From positions 15,629,504-15,693,503 of the forward strand of contig CM037778.1 in NCBI GenBank assembly GCA_021229015.1: DNA of 64,000 bases, given 5' to 3'. Shown in pieces: positions 1-10,912 of this stretch (positions are counted from its first letter, which is position 1; each line of letters opens with the position of its first letter). This DNA comes from Solen grandis. Its lineage: Eukaryota > Mollusca > Bivalvia > Adapedonta > Solenidae. The position numbers were made by a program, and so were the translations under genes. The notes under the pieces were generated by a model. That model was not told the DNA's origin and made no database searches. It saw only the letters and a list, made by a program, of their open reading frames with translations.

Positions 1-1352
1 TAGTGTAGACTGAAATGATGTATGTGCATACAATGGTATATATTAGTGCAAACTGAAATGATGTATGTGCATACAATGGTATATATTAGTGCAAACTGAA
101 ATGATGTATGTGTAAGCAATAATATATATTAGTGCAGACTGAAATTATGTATGTGTATACAATGGTATATATTAGTGCAAACTGAAATGATGTATGTGCA
201 TACAATGGTATATATTAGTGTAGACTGAAATGATGTATGTGTATACAATGGTATATATTAGTGTAGACTGAAATGATGTTTGTGTATACAATAAAATATA
301 TAAGTATAGAATGAAATGATGTTTGTGTATACAATGGTATATATTAGTGTAGACTGAAATGATGTATGTGTATACAATGGTATATATTAGTGTAGACTGA
401 AATGATGTATGTGTATACAATAAAATGTATAAGTATAGAGTGAAATGATGTATGTGTATACAATGGAATATATTAGTGTAGACTTAAATGATGTATGTGT
501 ATACAATGGTATATATTAGTGTAGACTGAAATGATGTTTGTGTATACAATGGAATATATTAGTGCAGACTGAAATGATGTTTGTGTATACAATGGTATAT
601 ATTAGTGTAGACTGAAATGATGTTTGTGTATACAATGGTATATATTAGTGTAGACTGAAATGATGTATGTGTATACAATGGAATATATTAGTGCAGACTG
701 AAATGATGTATGTGTATACAATGGAATATATAAGTATAGACTGAAATGATGTATGTGTATACAATGGAATATATTAGTGCAGACTGAAATGATGTTTGTG
801 TATACAATGGTATATATTAGTGTAGACTGAAATGATGTATGTGTATACAATAAAATATATAAGTATAGACTGAAATGATGTTTGTGTATACAATAAAATA
901 TATAAGTATAGAGTGAAATGATGTATGTGTATACAATAAAATATATAAGTATAGAATGAAATGATGTATGTGTATACAATAAAATATATAAGTATAGAGT
1001 GAAATGATGTATGTGTATACAATGGTATATATTAATGTAGACTGAAATGATGCTTGTGTATACAATGGTATATATTAGTGTAGACTGAAATGATGTATGT
1101 GTATACAATGGTATATATTAGTGCAGACTGAAATGATGTATGTGTATACAATAAAATATATAAGTATAGACTGAAATGATGTATGTGTATACAATGGAAT
1201 ATATAAGTATAGAGTGAAATGATGTATGTGTATACAATGGAATATATTAGTGTAGACTGAAATGATGTTTGTGTATACAATAAAATATATAAGTATAGAC
1301 TGAAATGATGTATGTGTATACAATAAAATATATAAGTATAGAGTGAAATGAT
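1..1352. repeat. 43-bp minisatellite, left block
   Basis: Tandem copies of a unit of about 43 bp with core TGAAATGATGTATGTGTATA followed by CAATGGTATATATTAGTGTAGAC. Variants swap GGTATATATTAGTG for AAAATATATAAGTATAG. Because 43 is not a multiple of 3, all minus-strand frames stay open and cycle, giving Tyr/Ile/His-rich open frames of up to 168 codons. These are repeat artefacts, not genes. The array begins before the window and is interrupted at 1361. Confidence 0.95.
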
Positions 1353-1360
1353 GTTTGTGT

Positions 1361-2566
1361 TAGGGATGAGCATGGTTAGAATTTAACCAGATATACCTAA
1401 ATTAAAGTTTAATAAAAAAATTAAAACAACTCCATTACAAGTTATTTTTCTTCCATTTAATGGCATCACAATTTTCACAAATCATAATCTATAAACAATA
1501 CTAAACATATAACTCTTGAGGTAAAAAGGGTGTAATGCATGAATCGAAATGTGAAATGTATCAGTAAATTTGTTCTTCCAATATGTTACATTTCCAATTC
1601 AGAATACTAAATTAATAATTTTGCTTGGATTAGAATTTTGAATTTATGCATACTAATAGAAATAGTTTACAAATTGTTTGGACTAACAAAGTGATTACCT
1701 CTCTTGCATATGAATAAAAAGTAACAATGTATGTTACAAGTCAATGGGAAAAATGTCCAAGAAGACAGTGTTTTGAAAACATAATTATGAAATGTCAAAC
1801 AACCTCTTCCAGATCGTCTAAATAAACATCATATGAAATTACTCACCATTGGGTGCACTAGAATAATACTTTACTACTCGAATTTAGTAATGTTTATCCG
1901 AAACTATGTGTATCCGAATAATACACAGTGTTCTCCTTTTTGAAGAGTATTCAGAGTCAAAACAGCCGCTTGACCTTCAGACTGTGACCCGGATATTCAA
2001 ATAAATTACATTATTCACATCTGATTGGCTTTCCAAATAGAAGCCTGTCTAAAAATAGCATTTTTAGACATTTTGGAAAATTCATTTTACCGGATTGGAT
2101 AAAGTTCACACTTTACTCACCTTGGACGGATTCACGTCGTTTAACTTGACCTGATCCCTATGAACTGTGATCAATGGTTTAATCAAATTGGACGTAGTCC
2201 CTCCCTTGGCCTTAATTAACTTTTTGCAGATGTTGCAGCGGCCTTCCCCGCCCAGATCTTCAAAATAACGCGCCACCGGTTTTCGGGTGACGTCATTGAC
2301 CCTCAAGAGGGATGAACGCATTCGCTCAATGCTCAATGCCCCGAGAAAGCTCGGAAAACGAAAGTAGCAGTACAAACAGTACAACTGTAGTGGCGTTTGA
2401 ATAATTTTGTAGTTTCATTGAAACTGTTATGTGGAAGTCAAATGCGTAAGAAAAGGCTTAGGAATCGTTTGGAGGAACCGGTTCCAACAAAATGAAACAA
2501 TACCGAGTATCCGGGACATCGTGGAACCGGGAGTAACCGGTTCCCAAGTACCGGTGCTCATCCCTA
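1361..2566. mobile_element. Non-autonomous hAT-type DNA transposon inside the minisatellite
   Basis: Ends are inverted: TAGGGATGAGCA at the left and TGCTCATCCCTA at the right. The element is flanked by an exact 8-bp direct repeat GTTTGTGT at 1353-1360 and 2567-2574, the duplication length of the hAT superfamily. The right end carries several ACCGGTT-like subterminal motifs. The only recognisable coding remnant is a BED-type zinc finger on the minus strand. At 1206 bp it is far too short for a full hAT transposase, so it probably moved with enzyme supplied in trans. Confidence 0.88.
2106..2384 (-). pseudogene. BED zinc-finger remnant of hAT transposase
   Basis: A 92-codon open frame inside the hAT element. 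The C-terminal half reads as a BED finger: an aromatic-containing segment (VARYFED), then CNICKK, then a Thr/Ser-Asn-Leu segment and a His (LITVH). This gives the expected Cys-x2-Cys and downstream His spacing. BED fingers sit at the N terminus of hAT transposases and bind the transposon ends. No RNase-H-like catalytic domain or dimerisation region follows, so this is an isolated DNA-binding piece. It could be a short repressor-like product, but decay is the simpler reading. The start codon is uncertain. Confidence 0.7.
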
Positions 2567-2574
2567 GTTTGTGT

Positions 2575-3140
2575 ATACAATTGTATATATTAGTGTAGAC
2601 TGAAATGATGTATGTGTATACAATGGTATATTTTAGTGTAGACTGAAATCATGTGTGTGTATACAATTGTATATATTAGTGTAGACTGAAATGATGTATG
2701 TGCATACAATAGTATATATTAGTGTAGACTGAAATCATGTGTGTGCATACAATTGTATATATTAGTGTAGACTGAAATCATGTGTGTGTATACAATTGTA
2801 TATATTAGTGTAGACTGAAATGATGTATGTGCATACAATAGTATATATAAGTGTAGACTGAAATGATGTATGTGTATACAATTGTATATATTAGTGTAGA
2901 CTGAAATGATGTGTGTGCATACAATAGTATATATTAGTGTAGACTGAAATCATGTATGTGCATACAATCGTATATATTAGTGTAGACTGAAATGATGTAT
3001 GTGCATACAATGGTATATATTAGTGTAGACTGAAATGATGTATGTGCATACAATGGTATATTTGTATAAACTGAAATGATATGTATACAATAGTATATTT
3101 GTATAAACTGAAATGATGTGTATACAATGGTATATTTGTA
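2575..3140. repeat. 43-bp minisatellite, right block
   Basis: The continuation of the left array after the hAT insertion. Units here favour TGTGCATAC and ATGTGTGTG variants that are rare on the left. The last units (from about 3060) lose 'tattagtgtag' and shorten before the array ends in unique sequence. Confidence 0.92.
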
Positions 3141-3388
3141 CATTTCAGGGAGATTTTGAATTTCATAAATCAAGTTCATATCCCAAGGGGAAACAGGTTA
3201 GTATAATATTGTTATGTTTTTAATACATGCTTATCCATGTTGGACATGAGTTTGTACTTGCAACATAATAACCTCTCTAGCAGCTATTTCTTGTTTACTA
3301 CTCAGACCTACAACTTAATTTTGAAATGCAGCAACACATGGTTAGTGATATATTCAATAATGTTTAGGGCCACTTTTTCAGTTTCTTA
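3141..3388. other. No feature recognised
   Basis: Unique AT-rich sequence between the minisatellite and the next transposon. A 66-codon open frame at 3237-3437 runs into the transposon end and has no recognisable domain. Confidence 0.5.
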
Positions 3389-4935
3389 TGCTACGTTAAC
3401 ACTGTTCCCGGTGGCCACAGCAGCTCCATTTGCATGAAACGTAGTGTGCCGTAGGACTGTGGTGTTTCCGTACTATGTATACAAATTGAGTTAAGTCCTC
3501 CCAAGTTTTCTCACGGCCTATGACGAACCGTTGAGGGGAAAAGGACTTAAGCCCCGTTGGCAACAAGGTTTACCACGTTGCTACCCGCAGTCTACCATGG
3601 ACGCCAGTACGTTCTCTCCCGGTTCACCACATTCTGATGGGTTCCCTCATGTTCTGATCAAGGTCTGACACATTTCTTACGTTCTGTCAAGGCTTTCTAT
3701 GGATGAAACCTTGTCCCTTGTTCTCTCTTTCTTACAGGTAATAACATTTATTATATATATCTTTTAAAATTAAAAGCAAGCAAATTGAATAAAACAAATA
3801 TACAACAATAGATGGCAATGTATAAAATATCTATTGCAAATGAAGCCCAAGATTTTTGTTTATAGAACTCCAGAATGAATGCAATACTTCATTACTGCAA
3901 GGTACAAAGGAAACTAAAAAATATATATTATGCATTGAACTATCAATGAAAAAAAACTTTTAATAGCATATAATGTGGGGACTTTGACAAATTGCCAATG
4001 CCCTACGTTGGGGTTTTAGACTGAAAACAGAAACAAATGTTAAAAATTCCACTAGGTCAGCCCATCAATCCCCCAGACAAAGCATTGCTAGTTGCTTTGC
4101 TTTACTTTCATTCTTTTATTTATGACATTTTATTTTTTCTATTAATCTTTAATAGGTTACCTGAATAAGATCTACCATTCCAAAATTTCCCAAGCTTTAG
4201 ATTCAAAACCGCAACCTAACTTTGCACCACACTGCATATCACTAGCATTACAGGTGAAACACTAACATGCATGTGCATATTTATAGGCAATTACAAGTGA
4301 TGGAATTGCAGTTGTCAATGTTTTAAATATCTCCTAATTATTTGTGACTAAGCTCATTTACTTTTTGTTTCCGTTTGTTGAACATGTTATTTCCAGCATA
4401 ATTTTTTCCACATTTTAATTCAGTTTCAACTTCCATAATGAAACTACTTAAATGTTCATTGGAATTAACATCACTAGGTGAAAAAAAATTCAGACCTATA
4501 TCTTTGCGTAGTAAAAGAAGGAAAAAAACCAAAACAAATAAAGCCCCGAAATATTGTTTGATGCAGAATGCATGCAACCATAGAACTTTTAAAAATGCCG
4601 CCCAAATAAAAAGAAATTGTTGTACGAGACAACATCAGGAATGCTCCACATCCCACTACGGACCACCTCTAACTTTATAACAGCCTATTACGTTCTGTCA
4701 CATCTTGTTGCATTCACCCTGTTTTACTATGGCCTACTAGGTTTCTAATTCGCACCATTACTTCTGTGGCAAATTTTTTGACAGTCTAAAAATCTGGCCT
4801 GGCATCCACGGCAATCACGGCCTTTCACGTTTGCTCATCCCGTTCCCCCACGTTCTCTCACGACCATCCCGCTTTGTCCATGGTGGCCTGAAACATGGTC
4901 ACAGTGGCTGCTTGGAACATAGTGTAAACGCAGCA
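3389..4935. mobile_element. Inverted-repeat DNA element with TTA duplication (Harbinger-like)
   Basis: The left end TGCTACGTTAACACTGTTCC and the right end, read in reverse complement (TGCTGCGTTTACACTATGTT), are imperfect inverted repeats. Similarity continues through AGCAGCCAC-like sequence. TTA lies on both outer sides (3386-3388 and 4936-4938), a 3-bp duplication typical of PIF/Harbinger elements. Both subterminal zones contain several 'acgttctctcacg'-like motifs. No transposase is visible in the 1547 bp, so this is non-autonomous. The superfamily call rests mainly on the duplication. Confidence 0.65.
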
Positions 4936-5360
4936 TTAGAGACAGGGTATGTCTGGTTTCCAGCATATTGAAATAACACTTGTTATCGAGCGTGCTTCTT
5001 TATGGGGATGATTTTACTTACAGTGCATAATAAAACATCTTAGTTTCTAACAAAAAGTAGATTCCTCAAATGGTATTTTCATATAGCAGCATTTTTGAAT
5101 ATAAAGCTTGTTGTTTAATTAACATATCCATTAGTATATGCTATCATTGTCCATGAAACTAGGCTTACCTGTAACCCTTTACCTCATGTAGACTCATTTT
5201 GACTCATTGGCAAACAGAGCAGACTTGGAACTTTCTGATCAGGGTCTCTTCTGTTTGCTCATACAATATCATAGCTAAGATTGTACAAAATCTGCATAGC
5301 AAAGAAAAAAATATTGTTTCATATAAATATATACCATTTAAAGTTCTGTAAATTTATATG
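4936..5360. other. AT-rich sequence with solo MITE end
   Basis: No gene seen. At 5171-5200 the motif AACCCTTTACCTCATGTAGA matches the end of the CCCTTT-type MITEs found at 21.9, 34.0 and 35.2 kb, but no partner end is visible. Confidence 0.45.
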
Positions 5361-5659
5361 TTTGTTTGTTTGTTGGGTTAAAAGTCTCACCGACAGTATT
5401 TCAGTCATTTAAAGACAATGTCTACTTGAGACAGATTTAGTGCTGCCACTCTGCAGTATCACACCTTAGATATGTGGCATGATACCACACCCAGTCACAT
5501 TATCCTGACACCAAGCCAACCAGTCCTGCAACTACCCTTATATGCTGAGCACCAAGCAAGGGAGCTATAACAGTACCATTTTTCATGTCGCAGCCGAGGA
5601 TTGAACCCACGACCTCCAGCTCCAGAGGCGGACACTCTAACTACTAGGCCACCAGGGAC
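5361..5659 (-). mobile_element. tRNA-derived SINE, family A
   Basis: Read on the minus strand it begins with a tRNA-like head. An A-box region (GTGGCCTAGTAGTTAGAG) and a B box (GGGTTCAATCCTCGGC) are visible, forming a pol III internal promoter. A roughly 200-bp body follows, then a tail containing TGACTGAAATACTGTCGG and CAAACAAACAAA. The same body recurs at 33.5 and 43.1 kb. Confidence 0.8.
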
Positions 5660-5699
5660 TGTAAATTTATATTTTTCAAGTCATATATTTGTACATGAA

Positions 5700-6300
5700 T
5701 AATCATGAGACAGTCGTATATTGGCGTCATCTTCTCCCACTGTTTCTGAATGAATCTTTTCAAAACTTGGTCAATGTCATTACTATAATGGGTAGATGTG
5801 CATGAAGTGGCGATTTTCCGGTTTATTGATTTTTACAAGATTTGTGTCCCTTGAAACATAGTCTCTTAAGCTGATTGATATTGCAGCCTTGTGAATGCAG
5901 CTCCTCCTACATTTCTGAATGAATCTTTTCAAAACTTATTCAATGTCAGTACTATAATGGGTAGATGTGCATGAAGTGGCGATTTTCCAGTTCATTGATT
6001 TTTACAAGATTTGTGTCCCTTGAAACTTAGTCTCTTTAGCTGATTGATATTTCAGCCTTGTGAATGCAATTTCTTGTATGTTTCTGACCTAATCTTTTCA
6101 AAACTAGGGCAATGTCATTACTATACTGGGTAGGGATTTTGATGTTCATCAATATTTGCAATAGTTTTGCCTTACTAAACATGGTCTCTTGAAAACACAA
6201 CTCAAGTTTCTAAATAGGTAAAAGTGCATAAAGCAGAGATTTTCTGGTACAGTGATTTTTGCAAGAGTTATGCAGAGAAAGAAAAAAGGATTCATATTGA
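5700..6300 (+). repeat. Pearl-like element with core units of about 170 bp
   Basis: About three and a half units, each starting near TTTCTGAATGAATCTTTTCA and containing ATAATGGGTAGATGTGCATG and GATTTTTACAAGATTTGTGT. The 3' part carries GCAAGAGTTATGCAGAGAAA and continues to 'tactgctatttgac'. A second copy with the same unit order and 3' end lies at 60.9-61.75 kb. Confidence 0.75.
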
Positions 6301-6790
6301 TACTGCTATTTGACCTATTTTCATATTGGAAGCCTTTTTAGGGTTCTATCTCTGTTCAGCTTAACTAATTGGTCTCACAGACTTCATCATGAGCTTGCTA
6401 CAGAAATGTTAAAAGCAATAATTAAAAGGACCCTTTGGTCTTTATATTTTGTGGCGGCGTTTATTGTGGCAGCACTGGCACTCTTGTTTTATTTTTTAGT
6501 TCTTTCAGTAATATTGCAAGGGGAGGGGAGCAACAAATGATCAGTACCCACTTAAAATCTGAAATAGATTTTTTCATAGAAATATACTGTTAGACTTAGC
6601 TAGATGGAGCAAAATACTGAGATTGACATCTACTGTTTAAACCATATATTTGACTGGTGTTATCATACAGATCTAATGATGGTATATTTATTATCATATC
6701 CTGTGCTATAGCTAGAGATAATGTTCTGTAATAGTGATATACAGATGGCCATGATATGGCTGTGCTATTTATCATCCATTGTTAATATAT
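6301..6790. other. No feature recognised
   Basis: AT-rich. A 76-codon plus-strand open frame (6310-6540) has a hydrophobic C-terminal half but no homologue I recognise and no splice or promoter context. I treat it as chance. Confidence 0.4.
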
Positions 6791-6794
6791 TTAT

Positions 6795-7230
6795 CTCTAT
6801 CGACATAAACGTTGGGAGGGATGAGAGATATCAGAATCACCATGTCCACACACCTGTCTGTCTCCTTTTCTCCCGAATGTCTGGTATATAACTCTGTAAC
6901 CCTTTGACATAGAAGATGAGACTGTGTCATAACTTTGACCCAAGCTCATTTGGTTAAAGTCTAGGTCAAAAGCTAAGTAAAGCTTTAATTTGTGCCTCCC
7001 TCACAACATTGTAACCACTTCACCCTCATAATTGGCAAGGGTTACTAAAGCCTAAGCTGGCGTATTATGACCTTGACAAAAAGTCATATAATGAAAAGAA
7101 AGGTCAAACACAGTCAGGTTGTTTGAACCCAAGGTCATGTGCTCAAGATCGAAAGTCACTTACATTTTGTATTGCAAGATAAAGATTTTTTGTTTTACAT
7201 TAGTTTCAGACAGATCTGTGAATATAATTT
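6795..7230. repeat. Degraded GGTCA-rich tandem-core element
   Basis: Begins with a 'gggagggatgagagatatcag' and 'ctgtctgtctcc' leader and continues with 'aaggtcaaaagc'-type phrases recurring every 60-150 bp. This style is shared with the elements at 17.0 and 37.8 kb. Confidence 0.4.
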
Positions 7231-7303
7231 ATGAAAAGTAAAAGGTAACCAATAAATTTTAATTTTAGAACCGAGGTACCAAAGTTTTTACTTGACTTGA
7301 CTA

Positions 7304-7523
7304 TTTAAGTTTACCGTTGCTTCGACAGTATTTCAGCCATATAGCGACATCCAGCTAGTTACAGGTGGAGGAAGACCCCGAATGCACAGAGGCATCCAGG
7401 TAGAACCACCGACCTACCGCAAGCCAGCTGAAAGGCTTCCTCACATGAAAATCCTAATGACCCTGCCAGGATTCGAACTCACATGGTGAGGGGCTGAGTG
7501 AGTGTTTAGTCAGCGACTTTACC
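7304..7523 (-). mobile_element. tRNA-derived SINE, family B
   Basis: The minus strand shows a B box GAGTTCGAATCCTGGC, then AGCTGGCTTGCGGTAGGTCG, GTCTTCCTCCACCTGTAACT, and the end ATGGCTGAAATACTGTCGAA. This shares the 3' CTGAAATACTGTCG motif with family A but has a different body. Related copies lie at 10.7 and 50.7 kb, with a fragment at 53.6 kb. Confidence 0.78.
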
Positions 7524-8165
7524 CTCCCAAAGTTTCGTCTAACCTTTGTTATCTCTTGAACACTTGACTAAGATAACTCCTAAACTGATTAGGTGGCCGA
7601 AGGTTATCTTCTCACTGTTGAGGTCACAGGCTCTGTATATGTTTAGTTTTCACCCAGTGATTACTGAAAGGTTACCGACATCAGAATCTGGCACAGAGCC
7701 TATATATAACCAATGGGTTTGACATCAGTCCCTCAGTCTACATATGTTGTAAGTGCAACTCCTGCTGAATAGTTTGATGGATTTCAGTGAAACTTAGTAC
7801 ACAACGGGAGATAACTGAATGTAAACTTGACCTTGTTTGACTCCTCCTACATGAGCTTTACAGATGACCCACATTAATTTTCCTTTTTGACCTGCCATTC
7901 TATCACACAACATGAGGGGGGGTCAACCACAACACAATGTAGTAAGGGTGTGTGGTCACACTGTAAATGCATCCAAATGACATGAAAAATGGACTACATT
8001 GTACTCATACACACTCATTATCAGTAATGAGCTGACAAATATTTTTTGGTAAATCTGATAGGAATTTTGAAATTTTATCACAATTGTCACTAGTGTGTGG
8101 TTACATATATATTTTTATATACTATATATTCCTTGTCTTTTTAGATTTTAATGACCTTGATATAC
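7524..8165. other. Old repeat debris, no gene
   Basis: Phrases such as 'gtttcgtctaacctttgttatc' and 'gatggatttcagtgaaactta' look like worn tandem-core units. No exon with usable splice sites was recognised. Confidence 0.35.
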
Positions 8166-8179
8166 AGCTCAGTTATCTT

Positions 8180-8455
8180 TAATTGTAGACTTATATTCAA
8201 TTTTAACTGTGATATATTTGACAGTATTTAACAATAACTATGAGAGATTTAAAAGTTACTCTGATATATTGCACAGTAACTGAAATATATTTTAACGGTA
8301 AATGTGAGATATTTGACAGTAACTGTGAGATATTTGAACATACCTGTGAGATATTTGACAGTAACTTTGAGATATATGAAAGTAGCTGTGAGCTATTCAG
8401 CAATAATTGTGAGATATTCATAGTGACTGTGAGATTAACAGTAACTGTAAAATTA
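8180..8455. repeat. 21-bp minisatellite encoding a heptad if translated
   Basis: Roughly ten copies of TGTGAGATATTTGACAGTAA plus C, variably diverged. The period is a multiple of 3, and both strands stay open: the plus frame reads CEIFDSN-like heptads and the minus frame LLSNISQ-like heptads. The plus frame 8240-8587 continues into the neighbouring repeat, so a genuine protein is unlikely. Confidence 0.8.
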
Positions 8456-8484
8456 GTGCTTAAATTTCCAATAATCCAGTTTTG

Positions 8485-9192
8485 GTTGTACATGTCATCC
8501 GTCCATCGTCAACATTTTGCTTTAAACAACATTTCCTCTGAAACCACTGGACAGAATTTGATTAAACTTGGCAGGGATGATCCTTGAATGAACCTTCACA
8601 AAAGTTGCAAAAATAAATGTAAAATTTTTGTTGCTATGGCAATGGAAAGAAAAGAAAAATATGAAAAATTTACAAATCACCTCTTTCAAAACTCCTGGCC
8701 AGATTTCTAAATGTTTTAGGACAGATGTTCCTTGGGTAACCTTCGACCAAGATTGCTAAAATTATTCACATCTGTAAAAAACATGGTCACCAGGGGCAGG
8801 GCTAATTTGCCTTAAATGGATATAGTGAAAACTTTAAAAGACTTTTGTTCCAAAACTACTGGGCAGATTAAAAAAATTTTGGCACAGAGGTTCTATGGGA
8901 AACCCTCTACCAAGATGGTAATATTAATGACTATTATCTTGCTAAGGCTGACTTGGTATTGGACCACTATCTCTAATTATGGCCCTTGAAGTTTAAAAAA
9001 TGTTATATTTAACTTTGTTTTTATTCTAGCATCCACATGTATATAGCAATCTTGATCAGATGTATACATAATGGTAATAAACCATGGATTATTATACCTT
9101 GTATGGAAGTTATGGTCCATAATACTTAAGGTTGCCTTTAGAGTAGTGGTACTCAGTTGAGTGATATAGGGTCATCAAGGCCCTCTTGTTTA
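8485..9192 (+). repeat. Pearl-like element, 5' truncated
   Basis: Contains units with AACATTTCCTCTGAAACCAC, 'ttgattaaacttggcaggga' and GTTGCTATGGCAATGGAAAG. Closes with an imperfect hairpin GGGTCATCAAGGCCC followed by TCTTGTTT. The same family in fuller form lies at 18.8-20.0 kb. Confidence 0.72.
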
Positions 9193-9295
9193 AGAGATTT
9201 GTTGAACAAAGTTTGTCGAAAGTAATTTTGTAGGACAAGAAAGTTAAATGTTTTCATTATTATAATACAAGGGATAAATTATAGGCATATTTGAC

Positions 9296-9790
9296 TGGTC
9301 TCAGTGGCCAAGTGCTTAGATTATCCAACCCAGACAAGAGTTATTTGGTTTGATCCCTTGTTACAATATACATAATATCCTTAGGTGTGATATCATGTGA
9401 CTGGGGTGGGGTATCATGTGACTGGGGTGGGGTATCATGCCACGTGTGGGCCCTTGGTACCCATATATTGACTGTGGTTTAATGTTACATGTGGGAGGGA
9501 TCATGCCACATATAGAATTTGTTTGTGGCATCATACATGTGGTACTGTGAATGGGGGTGTGTGGGGGTTATGGCTAACCCACCCTATGTGGTCTAGTGTG
9601 GCATCATACATGTGGTACTGTGAATGAGGGTGGGTGGGGGTTATGGCTAACCCACCCTATGTGGTCTAGTGTGGTATCATGTCACTTATCTATAGGAGGC
9701 ACTATATTTGTCTTGTGTGGACAAGTCATCAGATGACTGAAATACTGTTGACGAGTAATCAGACACCAGAAAACAAAGAAACAGGCTTAT
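9296..9790 (+). mobile_element. Family A-type SINE expanded by internal duplications
   Basis: A tRNA-like head (CAGTGGCCAAGTGCTTAGAT, B box GGTTTGATCCC) starts near 9302, and the family tail GATGACTGAAATACTGTTGA is at about 9732. Between them a 21-bp block (GTGACTGGGGTGGGGTATCA) is doubled at 9389-9440. A roughly 69-bp block starting GTGGCATCATACATGTGGTA is doubled at 9535-9670. The copy is therefore longer than the ~290-bp family A elements. Confidence 0.65.
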
Positions 9791-10377
9791 TGGAGAGTGT
9801 TGTCGCTATAAATCAAATATATCAGTCCATCTATCTTGAATTGATTGTCCAGCCATCCCCGGCCACCTGGTGTTGCTATATTGGCTTGGATGTGTGGATA
9901 GAACTGTGACACTCATGGTCAGATGAATGTGTATACATTTAGTAGCTTAATTCTGTATGTGTATAACAATAAAATTAAGAAAAACAGCCGTGAATGGAGT
10001 TAACTGAAATTTGTGTTCATTGTGTATCCAGTCTGTGTCACATTGGATGCTGTGTGTATCCTATGTCCTTTGTATGAGGCAGGAAGTTTCTCAGAGGGTC
10101 ATACCATTGTTTGAACAATGTGAGTAACACTGATGGTATTGTTTTTGAGCTCAAAAATTGATTTTTATCATTATGATTTTGCATTACAGAAAGTGATGTT
10201 TAAAATATGTGGCTCTTTTTCATACATTTTATCCTTGAGTGGAGCAAAAGTTTGACTTGAAATTTGACATATCACTCATTGGCATGGGAATGTGATTTTA
10301 GAATAGTGTTGTGTTAAAAGAGTTAGTGGATATTTATTTATAACTGAATCTGTGATTAGACTGAAAGACAAGTTAAA
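9791..10377. other. Upstream of a small gene; no clear promoter
   Basis: No repeat family recognised. A TATTTATTTATAA stretch near 10331-10343 lies about 40 bp before the start codon of the exon at 10378 and could act as a TATA element. This is weak evidence. Confidence 0.3.
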
Positions 10378-10427
10378 ATGAGTGTTGGAAAATTCATGTC
10401 AGCAGCCAAGAGATTTATGGGTGACAG
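10378..10427 (+). CDS. First coding exon of unidentified acidic protein
   Basis: Begins with ATG preceded by GTTAAA and encodes MSVGKFMSAAKRFMGD plus two bases of an Arg codon before a GTACTC donor. The start is basic and amphipathic. The split codon (AG) is completed by the exon at 11948, whose acceptor CTTCAG and phase fit exactly. The donor is weaker than the other two in this gene. I do not recognise the family. With the following two exons it gives 63 residues: a short basic head, a Gly/Gln/Pro-rich linker and a very acidic patch. No ribosome-stalling, signal peptide or membrane feature is seen. Expression cannot be shown from sequence alone. Confidence 0.5.
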
Positions 10428-10681
10428 GTACTCAGTTTTCTGTTTTGAACTTTTGTGTTGTACTTGCTATGAAATTGAATCCTGAAATTATCACTTAATA
10501 GAAACTGAAAAAATCTGAAACAAGATTCTTCCAGGCTTTGTATTGTTTCAAACAAAAAGTTCGAAAGTTGTGGTGTTCAGTGAATAGTAATGCAAGACTC
10601 TATTCATGACATACTAGACACCATCTCTACATAAGAATGTCGACCCTCTATGAACATGGATGTCTACTAGACTAGACATGA

Positions 10682-10912
10682 CTGTTTGAGTTTACTGTCG
10701 CTTCGACAGTATTTCAGTTATATAACAACATCCAGCTAATTACAGGTGGAGGAAGACCCTGAATGCACGGAGGCATACGGGTAGAACCACCGACCTACCG
10801 CAAGCCAGCTGGAAGGCTTCCTCACATGAAAATCTGAATGAGCCTGCCGGGATTCAAACCCACGCGGTGAGGAGCTGAGTGAGTCTCGGCCACGGAGGCT
10901 CCCTGGATGTCA
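10682..10912 (-). mobile_element. tRNA-derived SINE, family B, in intron 1
   Basis: Close copy of the 7304-7523 element, sharing CTTCGACAGTATTTCAG, ACAGGTGGAGGAAGACCC, ACCGACCTACCGCAAGCCAG and a B box reading GGTTTGAATCCCGGC on the minus strand. It lies in the inferred first intron of the acidic-protein gene. Confidence 0.8.

Noticed and set aside
172..1373. Several 82-168-codon minus-strand frames (Tyr/Ile/His-rich)
   Set aside because: They are translations of the 43-bp minisatellite and repeat with its period; there are no start context or splice features.
5171..5240. Complete CCCTTT MITE
   Set aside because: Only one end is recognisable; no partner end or second TTAA.
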